In this document: piece after piece, positions 51,873 through 64,000 of the stretch
How positions within the stretch are numbered: the first letter of the stretch is position 1
Layout: each line of letters starts with the position of its first letter
Assembly (NCBI GenBank): GCA_032207245.1
Contig: CM063504.1
Coordinates: forward strand, 25,192,629-25,256,628
Source of the DNA: Pardosa pseudoannulata
Taxonomy: Eukaryota > Arthropoda > Arachnida > Araneae > Lycosidae
Direction of reading: 5' to 3'
Length of the DNA stretch: 64,000 bases
Notes under the pieces: generated by a model
What the model was told of the DNA's origin: nothing
What the model saw: only the letters and a program-made list of their open reading frames with translations
Database searches by the model: none
Position numbers and translations under genes: made by a program

Positions 51873-52141
51873 ACTCCTTTGTTCATTCCCAATTTCGCTA
51901 GTTTGAAGTGGAGAATTCTCGGAAATTCAAACAACAGCAAAATGAAAGAAAAGAATGGGTTCCTCCTGAATACATTGTGAATATTCCTTTGCCAATTAAA
52001 ATGAGGTTCGAAAACTGATAACATTAACCGATGTAACGATCACATAAAGTGATAATTTTAACATAAAAATGAATATAGGAAATCTGGAGCAAGTGATTTC
52101 GATAACAATTAGCGATAGATAACATTAAGCGGAGTCCACTG

Positions 52142-52870
52142 TATATCAAAATTAGTACACTTAAAATACCTATCAAAAACTCTCATTTTTTCCTTCTCAT
52201 TCTTTCTTACCTATTTTCCTAGCCACAAAATCTCAGTTTTGAAGGAGTATTTACCCACTGAAATTCTTTTTACCCGTCTCCCAAATCTAACGCTAAAATA
52301 AATGCTAATTTTCTGTCCACTAGCCACATTTTCCAGCTGTCTCAATAAAATAGTTCAATAAATAGCCCTTCCAGTGTCTAAATTGCTACATAACACTGAT
52401 TAAGTTACTGGTCTCATGGAAATAAATTCTTGTTTCTGCTCGTTGTTGGGCTAAATTTGTAACAGAAGTGTATTTTCGTCATCATTCGATGCTGATCTAT
52501 CATCTTGAAAAGACGATTATTTCTTTTATTTTCAAATAAAGTTCAATCACTGTATTCTCTGTTTTCGTAACGGAGTGACTGCAAGTTACTTAGGGTTTTC
52601 TCATTTCCCAGGAAGTCCGGGCAGCAAATAAAAATAATAGGAACTGTTATCACTGTGTAGCGGCGAGTGTAAAATTTGCACGTTACCTATATGTAAGTAG
52701 TATTATGTATTTACAAATTAAAATGAAGCAGAAAAATTTAGTGTAAGTACTAACCTGGAATTTCAACTTTGAAACTTGGTATCTAATTTTTGATACATTA
52801 TTTAACTTTGTTATTGATTAACAGAATATTTAATTACACCTTTCACAGCTGAATGATTCTTTTATATTTA
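52142..52870. other. Unassigned AT-rich DNA
   Basis: No open frame, repeat or RNA gene recognised between the Tigger end and the minisatellite. Confidence 0.6.
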
Positions 52871-53357
52871 ATAAGTCTATATAAATAAGTCTATATTAAT
52901 AAGTCTACACAAATAAGTCTACACAAATAAGTCTACACAAATAAGTCTACACAAATAAGTCTACACAAGTAAGTCTATACAAGTAAGTCTATATCAATAA
53001 GTCTGTATAAATAAGTCTGTATAAATAAGTCTGTATAAATAAGTGTATATAAATAAGTGTATATAAATAAGTGTATATAAATAAGTGTATATTAATAAGT
53101 CTATATTAATAAGTCTATATTAATAAGTCTATATTAATAAGTCCATATTAATAAGTCCATATTAATAAGTCCATATTAATAAGTCTATATGAATGAGTCT
53201 ATATGAATGAGTCTATATTAATGAGTCTATATTAATGAGTGTATATAAATAAGTGTATATAAATAAGTCTATATTAATAAGTCTATATTAATAAGTCTAT
53301 ATTAATAAGTCTATATTAATAAGTCTATATTAATAAGTCCATATTAATAAGTCTATA
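52871..53357. repeat. 14 bp minisatellite, about 35 units
   Basis: Unit ATAAGTCTATATTA with strict 14 bp period. Variants are grouped in blocks: CTACACAA units, then CTGTATAA, GTGTATAA, CTATATTA, CCATATTA and CTATATGA units. Neighbouring units are thus more alike than distant ones, as expected from repeated local expansion. Confidence 0.95.
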
Positions 53358-54034
53358 GCAAAGGCTTGCGTTTCGAGACAGCCTTTGATCTGGGAATACA
53401 TAATTACCACCGTCATGTGGATTTTTGTAAACATTTTTGTGGGTTAATTTAATTTTAGATAAAATATGACGTACACAAATGAATTATGTCGCAATATTTA
53501 AAAATTAATCCTATACTTCGCTAGGGAAAATGAAGTGTTATATCTTGTATAGTATAATCAAATTCTTATGATGCTTTTTATAAAACAAAACTAAAATTAT
53601 AACGCAGAAAATCTTAAACCGAAAGAAGAGATTACAGAATAAGAGCGGTTTACCACTCTTTTCATTATAGCTACATACACAACACTTTCAAACATCCTGT
53701 ATATCTTACTATAAAATATACTTCTAAATACACATGAGAAGTTCAAACTTTCATTAACGTGTAATGACAGTCGCTACTGAAAAGTATTAAATTCATTATC
53801 TTTTTAAATGAAGCACATTTCTAAATACTAAGTTTCATGCGTAGTAAGTGCATTAGCTTATTGCAACACTACATATATGAATAGTATTTCCGAAAACAGC
53901 AATTATAGAATGTACCATTAGGGAGGGTTATAAGTAAATTCTGTTTTCCTGTTTTAATTGAAATTCAAAAAGTTTTCCTTGAAGGTATCTTACGTAGTTT
54001 ATATAAATTAGCAGTATTACTGATTAGGAATGAC
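53358..54034. other. Unassigned AT-rich DNA
   Basis: Nothing recognised. Confidence 0.55.
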
Positions 54035-54130
54035 TAGGTGTTGCAGAATAGGTTTTAAGCAGTAGGCTCCGGTTTCACTAGCCGAGTAGCAAAACATTTG
54101 TCCGTAGTAATCCAAACTAACCAACAAATC
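54035..54130 (+). repeat. SINE 3' fragment
   Basis: GAATAGGTTTTAAGCAGTAG and TCACTAGCCGAGTAGCAAAA, then GTCCGTAGTAATCCAAACTA, the worn SINE body and tail. Confidence 0.65.
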
Positions 54131-54196
54131 AACCAAACTGTAGTAAATTTCTCATGTTGGTGCGGCCTTCTTCACAATACTTTAAGTTAAAACTAT

Positions 54197-54724
54197 AATG
54201 GTTTAACTACTAAAAAGGCTTCTCTCGTGTAACGAAAAAGCAGGTCGTAGAGCTCTAAACCAAATCAAAATAAACGCTACAAAGAACGTGAAGATTGATT
54301 CTCGTTGGGAAGTTAGCAGGTTCATTAAGTTGTTTATTCCGTTTAGTTTTTTTCCCACACTGGTTGCAACAATGGTTTAACTACTAAAAAGGTTTCTCAC
54401 GTGTAACCAACAAAAAGCAGGTCCTAGTGCTCTAAATCAAACCAAAATAAACCCTACAAAGAACATGAAGATTGATTCTCGTTGGGAAGTTAGCAGGTTC
54501 ATTAAGTTGTTTATTCCGTTTATTTTTTTTCCCACACTGGTTGCAACAATGGTTTAACTACTAAAAAGGTTTCTCACGTGTAACCAACAAAAAGCAGGTC
54601 CTAGTGCTCTAAACCAAACCAAAATAAACCCTACAAAAAACGTGAAGATTGATTCTCGTTGGGAAGTTAGCAGGTTCATTAAGTCGTTTATTCCGTTTAG
54701 TTTTTTTCCCACACTGGTTGCAAT
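54197..54724 (+). repeat. Tandem array of three 174-177 bp units with a SINE tail
   Basis: Units begin AATGGTTTAACTACTAAAAA at 54197, 54371 and 54548. Each includes GCAGGTCCTAGTGCTCTAAA and CCAAAATAAACCCTAC, like the SINE 3' end, followed by TTGATTCTCGTTGGGAAGTT and TTCCCACACTGGTTGCAA. A second case of a SINE piece caught in a tandem repeat. Confidence 0.85.
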
Positions 54725-54904
54725 CCTGCCATCATCAAAGTATAATAAGTATCTCCATTTCCTTCCAGCTCGGAACCTAAGCACGACTCTAAATATCGTA
54801 ATATTTTCTTTGGCCAAGAGTGAAACAGAATGCGACTGTTCTAAATTTTCTGTTTATCAAATTAATTTATTGTTCCAAAATGTTTTCGATTATTCTTTGT
54901 TCGG

Positions 54905-55090
54905 TTTGGTTGGTTTGGTTTAGTTTGGAGATCTACGGTCTACTGTTTTGCACACGAGGGCTAATGAGACAGGGACCTACTGCTTAAAGCCGATTCCGAA
55001 CGGCTACGAACATCCATGCCATAGTGGGATTCGAACCCACGAACTCCGGTACCGACAATCAGCGCCCTAACATATCGGCCAGTGTTCGGT
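54905..55090 (-). repeat. Full-length tRNA-derived SINE with 15 bp target duplication
   Basis: TTATTCTTTGTTCGG lies on both sides (54890-54904 and 55091-55105). On the minus strand it has the tRNA head with a perfect GGTTCGAATCC B box and a GGCCGATATG A box region, the body AGCCGTTCGGAATCGGCTTT and the CCAAAC tail. Confidence 0.93.
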
Positions 55091-55105
55091 TTATTCTTTG
55101 TTCGG

Positions 55106-56452
55106 AGATTGATGTGATGCGCTTCCACCTCGCGAGGTTATTCCGCCAGACCAATTATCTGGATATTGGTAAGCAGACGGGAGAGAGGAATGAGGAGCAA
55201 ATGTCTCACCCTAAAATGATTAAAATTGAGAGAATATGGTAGGAGCCCGTTACGAGTGGTCAGAAACATAACCACTATCTCTCTATCAGCTTGGATGTTT
55301 ATTGACTTTCCTCTCACACACACAAAGTGAGTGAGAGAGTGACTTTAAGAAGTGTTGCTTTTTATAAAGAGAGAGGGGGGAAATGTTGATATTAATCAAA
55401 ATGTCGATATATTATATAATTATTACAATAATTTTCTTTCTATGCCACAATGTAAAAAGCAGAAATTCGAATTATATTGCCAATAAAGTTTATGATATGA
55501 GAGTATTACATCTTGAAAGATCTCTAGCTTTGATCTTTTCAGTCCCGCGGATGCACGCTACATTTCAGCCTAGTGACGATGATCCTATTCCTGAAGTAAA
55601 TAAGTTTTAACACCAATGTTTTCTAAACTAGAATCAGAAATAGAAACGAGTGAATTGCGAGGGGTTTCTTCTACGGGGAGCAAGATGACAACGAGATAAC
55701 GCAACAAAACAAAGGATCGTGACTCAGCTTGGATTTTCGCAGTTTCTGTATTGCTCATCTTTATCTTTCTCGCTATCTGTGCCAACAACCTTGACACTGT
55801 AGTTTGAGACGGGAGTAAAAAAACGGGAATGATATTTAAAAAAAGCATTAAAGCGTAGCTTCCGTAAATTATGAGTAAACATAAAAATAAAAAAGATATG
55901 TGCACTTTTTTTCATTAGAAATCTAAAAAATGATTAAGTAGATTAGAAGTCCAATAAATTTTACTATGTCTATGGCGGCAAAAAGTAATGTTTACTCTAA
56001 AATATTTTACTATGCGATTAAATTCAATTTATCAATCGTGAATGAATCAAGGTTTTGTCACTAAGAGTAATTTGTCCTTATGCATTTAACCTTTGCACTG
56101 AGTCTTGCTACTTAATATTTATACAGATAAAGAAGTCAAAGGTTCCTATACGTTTAAGTGGGCTCAATTTTGATGAACCAAAAAATAGTTTTTTTATTGA
56201 GCATCTAAAGCAATGATCGATAGTCTTTTCTATTAAGCGGTAGGTTCAATATAGAAATATATTTATATGCCGTAAAGTCCCAATAAATATTGGTTTGCGA
56301 CCCATGAAATGTTTGGGTTTAATTGGAAATAAACCCATTTAATAAGCTTCTTATAATTAGAAAATGAAAAACAAGGGGCTAAAAATTTCACAATGCAAGA
56401 AGTACGACGAAATATTCATTAAGTAGTAGTAATGAACGATGTTCTGAACAAC
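55106..56452. other. Unassigned DNA with short open frames
   Basis: Somewhat less AT-rich at 55110-55900. A 106 codon minus-strand frame at 55585-55905 has no feature I recognise and no convincing splice context. No repeat assigned. Confidence 0.45.
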
Positions 56453-56630
56453 TTTGGTTTGGTTGGGAGGGTTACAATCTACTTTTTTGCAACATGAGGG
56501 CTAATGAGACCGGTATTTACTGTTTAAAGCCGATTCCAGACGGACACGAAAGTCCATGCCACAGTAGTATTTGAACCCCCAAACACCGATACCGAAGATC
56601 AGCGTTCTAACCATTCGGATATTGTTCGGC
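56453..56630 (-). repeat. tRNA-derived SINE, minus strand
   Basis: TTTGGTTTGGTTGGGAGGGT tail side, GCAACATGAGGGCTAATGAG body and a worn B box (GTATTTGAACCCCC). A second, more damaged piece (AACACGAGTGCCAATGGAAC) follows at 56634-56755. Confidence 0.8.
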
Positions 56631-56755
56631 TAAACGGCACTGGAGTACTATTCTTTACTTTTTGGAACACGAGTGCCAATGGAACAAGAAATACTTCTTA
56701 AAGCCGACTTCGTAGCCATTCGGAATGGCTACGACAGCAGTGGTATCCTGATACC

Positions 56756-58570
56756 GGGAGGAAGCACCTTTTCTATAGGCCATCATTCAGATTTAATAGT
56801 TCAAAATTAGCTATAAGCTGTAGGACCCAATCTAATTAATACCCTAAGGGCTAAGCATTGACTACAATCAACAAGCAAACTTGGACGGAAACTTTACAAT
56901 AGAATATGTATTAGCACTCAAAGTGTTATTATTTAATCATATTCTATATTCCCGTAGATTAGCGCAAACAAGATGTTTACGGCATGCAGTTATACTACAG
57001 AAGTATCTTTTTTATCAAAGATTTAGCTTAGCCCATGAAAGCCCAGCGTTCTCATTTGAGGACAGTCAAAAAATGGTTTGTAGAGTTTTTGTTTTCTTGA
57101 AACAATTCTTCCTTTTTAATGGAAATAGATATTAATCTTATGAATATTCTCCCAAGTTTTCAAATATGATCTTATCTATAATTTTGTCATTTCATGATTT
57201 TCAAGCTCGGAATAGGAACTTATGACCGGTGTTCTGAACGCGTACCGGTCAAAATTATGGCGATATCCATATCTGTAATAAGTCGTCTCTTTTCAGTAAT
57301 CTTCTCATATATGATAGAAAATCTTATCACGAAGTTTCCTTTTTTCTTTTAAAGACATCTTATGTTTTAAAATGACACCTCCTCACTAATGATGACTTGA
57401 TGTCATATTTAAAGGTGTTTAAATTTCATATTTTATTTTACTTCCATGTGTCTATAATAGCTTCTATGTTAGGTATTTACTAATATATAGTCATCCGAAA
57501 TATCCGGGGGTTAATGGGTTAGTTTTTCTTGTCATACTAAAACTGTCAGCAGTTTATTTGCTTGCAATTCGAGCCTAAATTTTAAATATTATACGGAGAG
57601 AGAAAATTGTAAATTTTGCTTTACTTGTACCCAAAACTGCTAATTCTTGTTTACAATTTCTAAGTGGTTTCAATGGCAATGAACTATTACTCAGCCGAGG
57701 AAAAAAATTGTTAGTTTTTGTGAAAATAAATTTGAGAAATGTGTTAAAACAGATCACTGCATTGGAACACTAGATTTTATTTTATACACTAGAGCTATGT
57801 TTCTTGAATTGCATACATGCCACCCACATTGTCAGCTTCAATAATAAGGTCTAGGTCAAACCAAGGACAAGAAAACAATTGTTGATTGAGGTAAGCTTTT
57901 ACGAAAGCTTCCAAAGAACATTTGCTCAAGATTTAGCTGTAGTTTCGCAACAGAGACATTCCTGACTCCCCTTTTAAAAAAATAAGCAAAATTTAACAGC
58001 TCCACCTTGTTTTAACAGTTACTTATTTTGAATATCAATAGACTGAATCAATATTACCGAATGTTGATAAGTTTCCTCTTAGAAGTGTTCATAATTTTCC
58101 TCACGAATCAGAATGCAGTGAAACATTAACAAGCTTTCTTTGTTACCGAAAACTAGCTGAGAAAAAAAATCCATAGAAATTAATGTAAACAATAGTATTT
58201 AAAAAAATTAATTAAATAATTTATGCTTAATTTATTATAAATAATGCATTCTTTTCTTTAACAAGAAAGTTATCTAGAGACACATGTTTTTGCCTGCGAT
58301 TTAAAAATTTGGCGAAAAAGAAACATCATTATCGTTACATAAATTTATATCGCGCATAAAAAATGTGCTCAAACGCTTACAAGCGACAGTCATATGATAG
58401 GTGAAAGAGCCCTAAACACAGACCGACAGCCGAAAATAAGGTTCTTAAAGTTTTTATAGAAGCTCGAACCGAGATGTTGGTAGGATTTTACTTGCAAAAT
58501 AACGACTTCCCTCTTCAGAACGTAAAATATGACTAACTATTAAAGCCATGTTTTTTTCATCGCTGATAAA
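56756..58570. other. Unassigned AT-rich DNA
   Basis: Nothing recognised. Confidence 0.55.
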
Positions 58571-58598
58571 TCTATATCTATCTATCTATCTATCTATC

Positions 58599-58637
<39 letters not shown>

Positions 58638-58645
58638 TTACCTAC

Positions 58646-58720
<75 letters not shown>
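58571..58720. repeat. TATC tetranucleotide and TA compound microsatellite
   Basis: Two (TATC)n runs separated by and ending in (TA)n. The right end is the TA at which a mariner element begins. Confidence 0.95.
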
Positions 58721-58723
<3 letters not shown>

Positions 58724-59268
58724 GGTGTTTAAAAAATGACAGGTATATTTGAAAAATCAATAAAAACTAAATGACAGTGATAGAAATACATAATTTATTA
58801 CAACATGCTTGGGAAAATATTCAACTTTTAGGCAAACTTTCAAAATTAGTTTCAAATTTCAACAACAGATGGCGCTGCAATCTGGAAATATCTAAGCTAC
58901 GATATTATTCTGTGAGGACTCTTAAAAACCAGGTGTCTTAAAGACCACTATCCAGAAAAAGTTGAATAAATGGAACAGTACATCTATTCTGCATGTAAAG
59001 CCATCCCGCCTGAGACATTTACACGGGTTTCTGATAATTTCGTTCAGAGGATACGCCATATTATTGCTGCGCTTGGTGAATATTTGGAAAATACCATAGT
59101 TTAGATTTTTCAGACTGCAGCGCCATCTGTTGTGGAACATTATAACTAATTTTGAAAGTTTGTCTGCCTGAAAATTTACTATTGTCTAAAGCATATTGCA
59201 ATAAACTGTATTTCTATTACTATCCGTTTAGTTTTTATTGATTTTTAAAATATACCGGTCATGTTTGA

Positions 59269-59270
<2 letters not shown>
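58721..59270 (+). mobile_element. Mariner remnant lying between TA microsatellites
   Basis: Left end CAGGGTGTTTAAAAAATGAC; the right end, read inward, is TTTCAAACATGACCGG, followed in both by the same GGTATATTT and AATCAATAAAAACTAAA words, a long inverted repeat. The last few bases of the right end have been lost into TA repeat. At 58980-59104 one frame reads AIPPETFTRVSDNFVQRIRH, a mariner transposase C-terminal piece, ending at a stop. Confidence 0.8.

Positions 59271-59271
<1 letters not shown>

Positions 59272-59359
<88 letters not shown>
59272..59359. repeat. TA dinucleotide microsatellite
   Basis: About 88 bp of (TA)n. Confidence 0.95.
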
Positions 59360-59362
<3 letters not shown>

Positions 59363-59561
59363 TAGACGACCTGCGACCTGATAGACGTTGTCCACTTTTA
59401 ACGCTGTAAATCCAAAAATTATAATATGGTTTAAAATAAATTATAAATTGGGCCATTTTGAAGGAAAAGTAAGAAAAAAAAATATTTTAAAAATGCTTGA
59501 CACCACAACACGCACAGTCATCACAAACGTGATTAGATAAAATTAAAATTCCTACATCGCC

Positions 59562-59626
59562 TGTACGGGGATTCGATCTTCTAGTACTGAAGCCCGTTCC
59601 GCTGACCACTGCGTCATAGATACGTT
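59562..59626 (-). repeat. tRNA-like sequence (pseudo-tRNA or SINE head)
   Basis: The minus strand reads TGACGCAGTGGTCAGCGGAA, close to a tRNA A box and D loop, and AGATCGAATCCC, close to a B box. The T and acceptor stems do not pair well, so this is not a working tRNA gene. Confidence 0.5.
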
Positions 59627-59838
59627 GGCAGAGAATGATTTGGAGCGGCATCGTAATAATATCAAAAAGCGCGAAATTCTGGATTTTTAATTTAAAAAAA
59701 TGCTATTGGATCAAATTGTGAATTTAAACCATTCTCGAATCAAATTAATTGCATACAAAAGATTTCATCAAAATCAGTCTAGCTGATTTCGAAGAATTCT
59801 ATTACAAACACACGAACAGAAGAATGTTAAAGATATTT

Positions 59839-59861
59839 ATGTGTGTGTGTGTGTGTGTGTT
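59839..59861. repeat. GT dinucleotide tract
   Basis: Short (TG)n run. Confidence 0.85.
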
Positions 59862-59862
59862 G

Positions 59863-61020
59863 TCTGGATTGCCGACTTGTTTCAAAAAGTCAAATGCAAA
59901 AGTCGAGTTTTTCAACATATATGTTTTATTCAAGAACAGCACAATCTACTACAGGACGACTAAATATACAAGTTGAACAATATATACCCCCAGCAATTCC
60001 ATTAAAGCCTCAAAGCTCTGAAGAACCTAGCATACACGTCCGGAGTCCCCTGATTACTATAATTAGTCTGTCTCTACATATGTTATTATTTAACATGTCA
60101 AAGCAATGCAAAATCAACGTTATAGTATTGTTTCAAAGGTTTAATTATTTTCCGATATCATAAAACAATGACATCCATTTTAAAATAAACTTTGGTGGTT
60201 AAAAAAGTTGACTTAAATTACACTGGTACATTCATCTGGAAAAACGAAGTCCTTTATGCGTTTTTTAGATTGTCTTTATACGACAAACCAAATAACCTAA
60301 TACGTAAGGTTTTACCTCAAAGCTTTCTAAATAAAGGAGGAATGTACATCAACAAGACGAAAGCAGATGAAGCGTTTATTTACATGCATATCTACTCACA
60401 GCTTAATGTCACAACACTTACGGCAAGCGGAAAACATTGACGAAAAAATAAAATTCCAAGCAGATATAAAAACGGCGAACCTTTACGGTGGTAAAAGTTC
60501 AGTGTGCTGTCACCAAAATAAGTCACTCTCAGTTCACGGATGACGCTATTTGATCAGTTGGACCAGCTGGACAGTTTTCACGGCGTCCTCTTACATTTCT
60601 ACGCCTACATATAAACGAGATTTTGCTCCAATTTTGGAAGGGCGAAATAGTAGATGCGTGTTGCAGGATTTTGTGTACATATTGGAGAAGGGGTAGTTGA
60701 AGGAGGCATATTAAGATTAAAATTTGTTTCTATCTTAATCATAGGCTTCAGTGAATTCTACTGGGTTTCTAGCACAATAGATTAAGATAGCTCCAAGTTA
60801 GCATAAAGTAAAATTTCTTCTCGTCAAATAAATTGCACTTAAAAATAACCTTAATCTCAATATACGATAGAGCAGTTTTTTAATATAAATCATTACGATT
60901 TTTTTAATAAAGTTGAGAAAAATATTGAATTTTTTTAATATAAGAGAAAAGTTAATATCTCTTTTTTACGCAAAGGGTCATCTACTTATCGTCAGAAATT
61001 TGAGAATAAAAACAAAAGAA
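59863..61020. other. Unassigned AT-rich DNA
   Basis: A few short open frames without recognisable motifs; no repeat assigned. Confidence 0.5.
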
Positions 61021-61029
61021 AAAAAGGGG

Positions 61030-61260
61030 AAAAACATGCCCTAACGTCATAGTGGTTAGAGTGCACGATTGTCACGATGGTGGATAAAAGGAACAGATGC
61101 ATTATAGACCCCGGCACCGACTGTCATGCTTATTTGGCGACCAACAGAAAAACGCGTTTGAAAAATCGCCAAGTAAAAAAACATGGCGGCAGTACGAGTT
61201 TTCTCAAAGATCATAAAAAAAAGAGGAAGGAGGTCACATAACATATTTGGAACTGAACAA
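61030..61260 (+). repeat. ACATGGCGG-type interspersed repeat
   Basis: AGTGGTTAGAGTGCACGATT head, ACAGATGCATTATAG, TTGGCGACCAACAGAAAAAC and AACATGGCGGCAG match the repeats at 35140 and 36650 in the opposite direction. A further piece (ATCGCCAAGTTTGGCGGAAT, ATAATGCATTTGGG) lies at 61545-61640. The head resembles a tRNA A box, so this may be a second SINE family. Confidence 0.65.
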
Positions 61261-62268
61261 TTAACAAAACAAAACTTTTTCAAAAGGAAAAAACACGGCA
61301 GATTCACAATTTATAGCATTATTAAAATAAAATTAGTTTAATAATTATCATTTTTTACGTTATTTATAAATTTTAACAGATTAGTAATATTTATGGTATA
61401 CATCAACACAGCATAAACAATATATATCATTTTAATAAGCACTAATATTATAAAAAATCTAACATGTGAGAAGGTTTCCACCTCAACACCCCCCTTGTAA
61501 TAAAAGAAATGTAAAATAAATTTAATAACAGACACGCTATCCCATTCAATGCCCCATAAAACCGCCAAAAATCGCCAAGTTTGGCGGAATAAACACGGCG
61601 TCTATAATGCATTTGGGAAACCAAGCACGATTGAACCATACGCTACTCGTATTAAAGCAAAGAGGTGCGCCTTTCTTTTTAACGAAAACCACAAGGGTGA
61701 AAGTACGACTTCTAGAAATGCTTTGTACTTTCTATTAACAAATAGGTTTTTATGAATTTAGCAACCCACTAAAATTTTCACACAACCGCTTGGACATTTC
61801 AACTGTATGTGTACCACTAACTCAAATCTTATAAAAAGTTATTACAAACTGGAATATTTAGTGATTAAAAAAACCGGTTTAAATTAACAACCGGATTCCA
61901 TACCACTTATGTTCTGCATAAACCTCTTTGTTACTTCCGGGAGATAGTAACTCTAATATGTTAACTCAAATGCAATGGAAAATAAAAATGGCTCAAGATG
62001 ACAACAAAAACAACCACGGTCTAAAAGTATACAACTCAATTTAATTATTACTAACATAAGACATAAACTAAGATATTAAATTTAGCAAACATAAGTATAA
62101 GGAAATGAAACAATTAGCGTATTTAATGGTCAACAAAACTTAAATCAACTTAAAAACAACGAACCAGCACAAGTAATAGTACCTACACTATAGGCAAACG
62201 AACAAGCCACCCACTCAGCTAAGCAAACAAAACACTGTATTTAAACAAACTAGGAATGTCCCGGAATG

Positions 62269-62439
62269 GTTTGGTTTGGTTTAGAATGCTACGGTCTACT
62301 TTTTGCAACACGAGGGCTAATGAGACCGGGACCTACAGCTTAAAGCCGATTCCGAACGGCTACGAACATCCATGCCACTGTGGGATTCGAACCCACGAAC
62401 TCCGGTTCCGAAGGCCAGCACTCTAACCAATCGGCCATC
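62269..62439 (-). repeat. Full-length tRNA-derived SINE with 16 bp target duplication
   Basis: GGAATGTCCCGGAATG occurs at 62253-62268 and 62440-62455. On the minus strand: head GATGGCCGATTGGTTAGAGT, GGGTTCGAATCCCACAG B box, body and CCAAACC tail. The flank match is perfect, so this copy is young. Confidence 0.95.
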
Positions 62440-62455
62440 GGAATGTCCCGGAATG

Positions 62456-64000
62456 ACTCTTCGGGGAAGAGATACAAGAGATAAGATTTAACCATGGGGT
62501 CTAACACTCTTCCATCCGAATTTGTCATAATTTTGACAGAAACATACCAATTTGGTGTAAAATCCACTCACTAAATTTTACGCATTTAACTGATTTCGTT
62601 TATGAGTTAGCTATTCAACCCGATCTCGAGGTCTAATTTTTTGACGATTACAAAACCTTCTCTGTATTTCACACAAGAGAAAATAATAATAAAAAATACT
62701 TCAGCATCTATTTTGTTAATCATCGCATTCTCCATCGGATCTATTTCATCAGGATTGAAGAAAGCTGCCGCGATTGCTTCATTTCACGCTTCGGGAATTA
62801 CGAAAGCGAAGATCTCTTTTAAGATTAATTTATGTTTAAAAGAAAAAAAGGACGTCTCCTCTGTGATTAAGATGTCTTCAATAAGTTCTTGTTTATTTAC
62901 ATGTTCTTAGAAAGTCTTCTTTTAACTTCGACAATAGAAAGACATGCATTAGAGAAAGATACTTAGGTAGTTTTTTATGCCGCAATTTTAGAAAGCACTG
63001 ACTAATCTAATTTTGCAACCTCGTTACTATTATATCCTAATATGTTAACATCGTCTTAGCAAGCACTATTTAGAGCAGGTATGAGTTTAGAATTTGAACT
63101 GTTATCCCTATTCCATTAACAAAACTAAGTATGTTTGGTTTTTCATATTGTATAATATTTAGGAAAAATATATTGCTATATACTGGCAAATAGATTTTAA
63201 TTCTCATCTTTCTGACCTATAACGGCTACTAATTTTAATTTAACCTGTTTCTCCCGAATGTTATTCAATGACATCTACATTACATACTAATTAATCAATG
63301 TTATTTTTTACTAATTCTCTTTTTAAACACAGTAACTAGTTTGCATTAAAGTTATTGAACTATTTAAACTGATAAAAGAATTTTTAGGATACACAATTCT
63401 TTATGCACAAAACCTTTAATATTATAAACATAAGTGATAAAATTAAAAAAATAATTCTTCGCTCAGATAATTCTTACAAGTTATAGGCAAAATTTTACTA
63501 ATTTTACAATTAAAAAACTATGGATCACATGTTTTGTTAGTTAAATAGTTTAACTTTAGTATTTAATGTTTAGTTTCTAAGATATTTAATCAGTGACATT
63601 TTAGTATTTTATTATTAAAATAGCAAAGGTTTGTTCTCAAAAAATTGTTTAATCCGGCATGAAACTACGTAAATTTTAGTTTCCTATTTGACTTATTATA
63701 TTTACAAAAAGAAAATGTCATAGATCTGGTAACAAAATTGGTATTAAGTAGAGTGTAATCTAGGCCTCAATGAATAATTGTGAGTTATTCAATGAGCTTA
63801 TTTCGACTTTTCAAGAGATATATCAACTCTTAAAGTGTTAAGTACATTTTACACACGAACTGCATATAAAGTATGATAGCTTTAAAATGTAGATTAGAAA
63901 ATAACACATTTTATTTTTAAAAAATTGTTCTCCTTAAGAGTTCTATCTAATATGATCCTAAATACGGTAATATGTTAAAAATTACAAGCTGGTATCATTA
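62456..64000. other. AT-rich DNA with one possible decayed coding stretch
   Basis: At about 62885-62680 on the minus strand one frame reads LILKEIFAFVIPEA, a stop, then NEAIAAAFFNPDEIDPMENA. Composition looks protein-like but I know no family. From 62930 to the right edge I see nothing. Confidence 0.25.

Larger units (their letters stand above)
46650..52141 (-). mobile_element. Tigger/pogo-like DNA transposon, split by a copia element
   Basis: Terminal inverted repeats CAGTGGACTCCGCTTAATG (46650) and its complement ending at 52141; TA follows the right end. Transposon DNA is 46650-47159 plus 51878-52141. Total own length is about 0.77 kb, so most of the transposase gene is gone. Confidence 0.85.

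Noticed and set aside
55585..55905. 106 codon minus-strand frame as a host gene
   Set aside because: No motif, no splice or start context, and not part of the kinase gene by any phase test I could make.
60480..60610. Possible minus-strand FN3-like exon (PAGPTDQIASSVN)
   Set aside because: Stops follow at once in the frame and no splice sites fit.

Overview
This is a eukaryotic nuclear window. It is AT-rich, has spliced genes with long introns, and carries many transposon fossils. The muscle-type Ig/FN3 and myosin-light-chain-kinase (MLCK) exons point to an arthropod. The mix of Tc1, mariner, piggyBac, hAT, copia and a tRNA-derived SINE ending in a CCAAA-rich tail would suit a spider or other chelicerate, but that is an inference, not something the sequence proves.

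Left third (1-22.4 kb): the 3' part of a plus-strand gene, open at the left edge. Eight coding exons with GT/AG junctions add up to 2,499 nt, exactly 833 codons with the stop. They encode an unfamiliar N-terminal region, a coiled coil, two Ig domains, a basic linker and a C-terminal FN3 domain. Its introns hold SINEs, hAT elements and several solo LTRs, four of which have clear or likely target-site duplications (TSDs).

Middle (23.4-46.3 kb): a convergent minus-strand gene encoding an MLCK-type kinase: N-lobe exon, DFG-to-APE exon, C-lobe exon, kinase tail plus calmodulin-binding exon, and last exon. The 1.5 kb block with the DFG exon is tandemly duplicated. The exon that should carry the catalytic loop was not found, although the splice phases require one. 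The two genes meet tail to tail with about 1 kb between stops. Because Ig-FN3-kinase is the usual order of a single MLCK-family protein, this layout may reflect an inversion or a scaffold error.

Right third (46.6-64 kb): no host gene recognised. It holds a Tigger/pogo-like element split by a nearly complete copia retrotransposon (347 bp LTRs, 5 bp TSD, tRNA-Met-type primer site, one in-frame stop and one frameshift), a 14 bp minisatellite, TA and TATC microsatellites, a mariner remnant and several SINEs. No bacterial-type operon, CRISPR array or rRNA gene is present.
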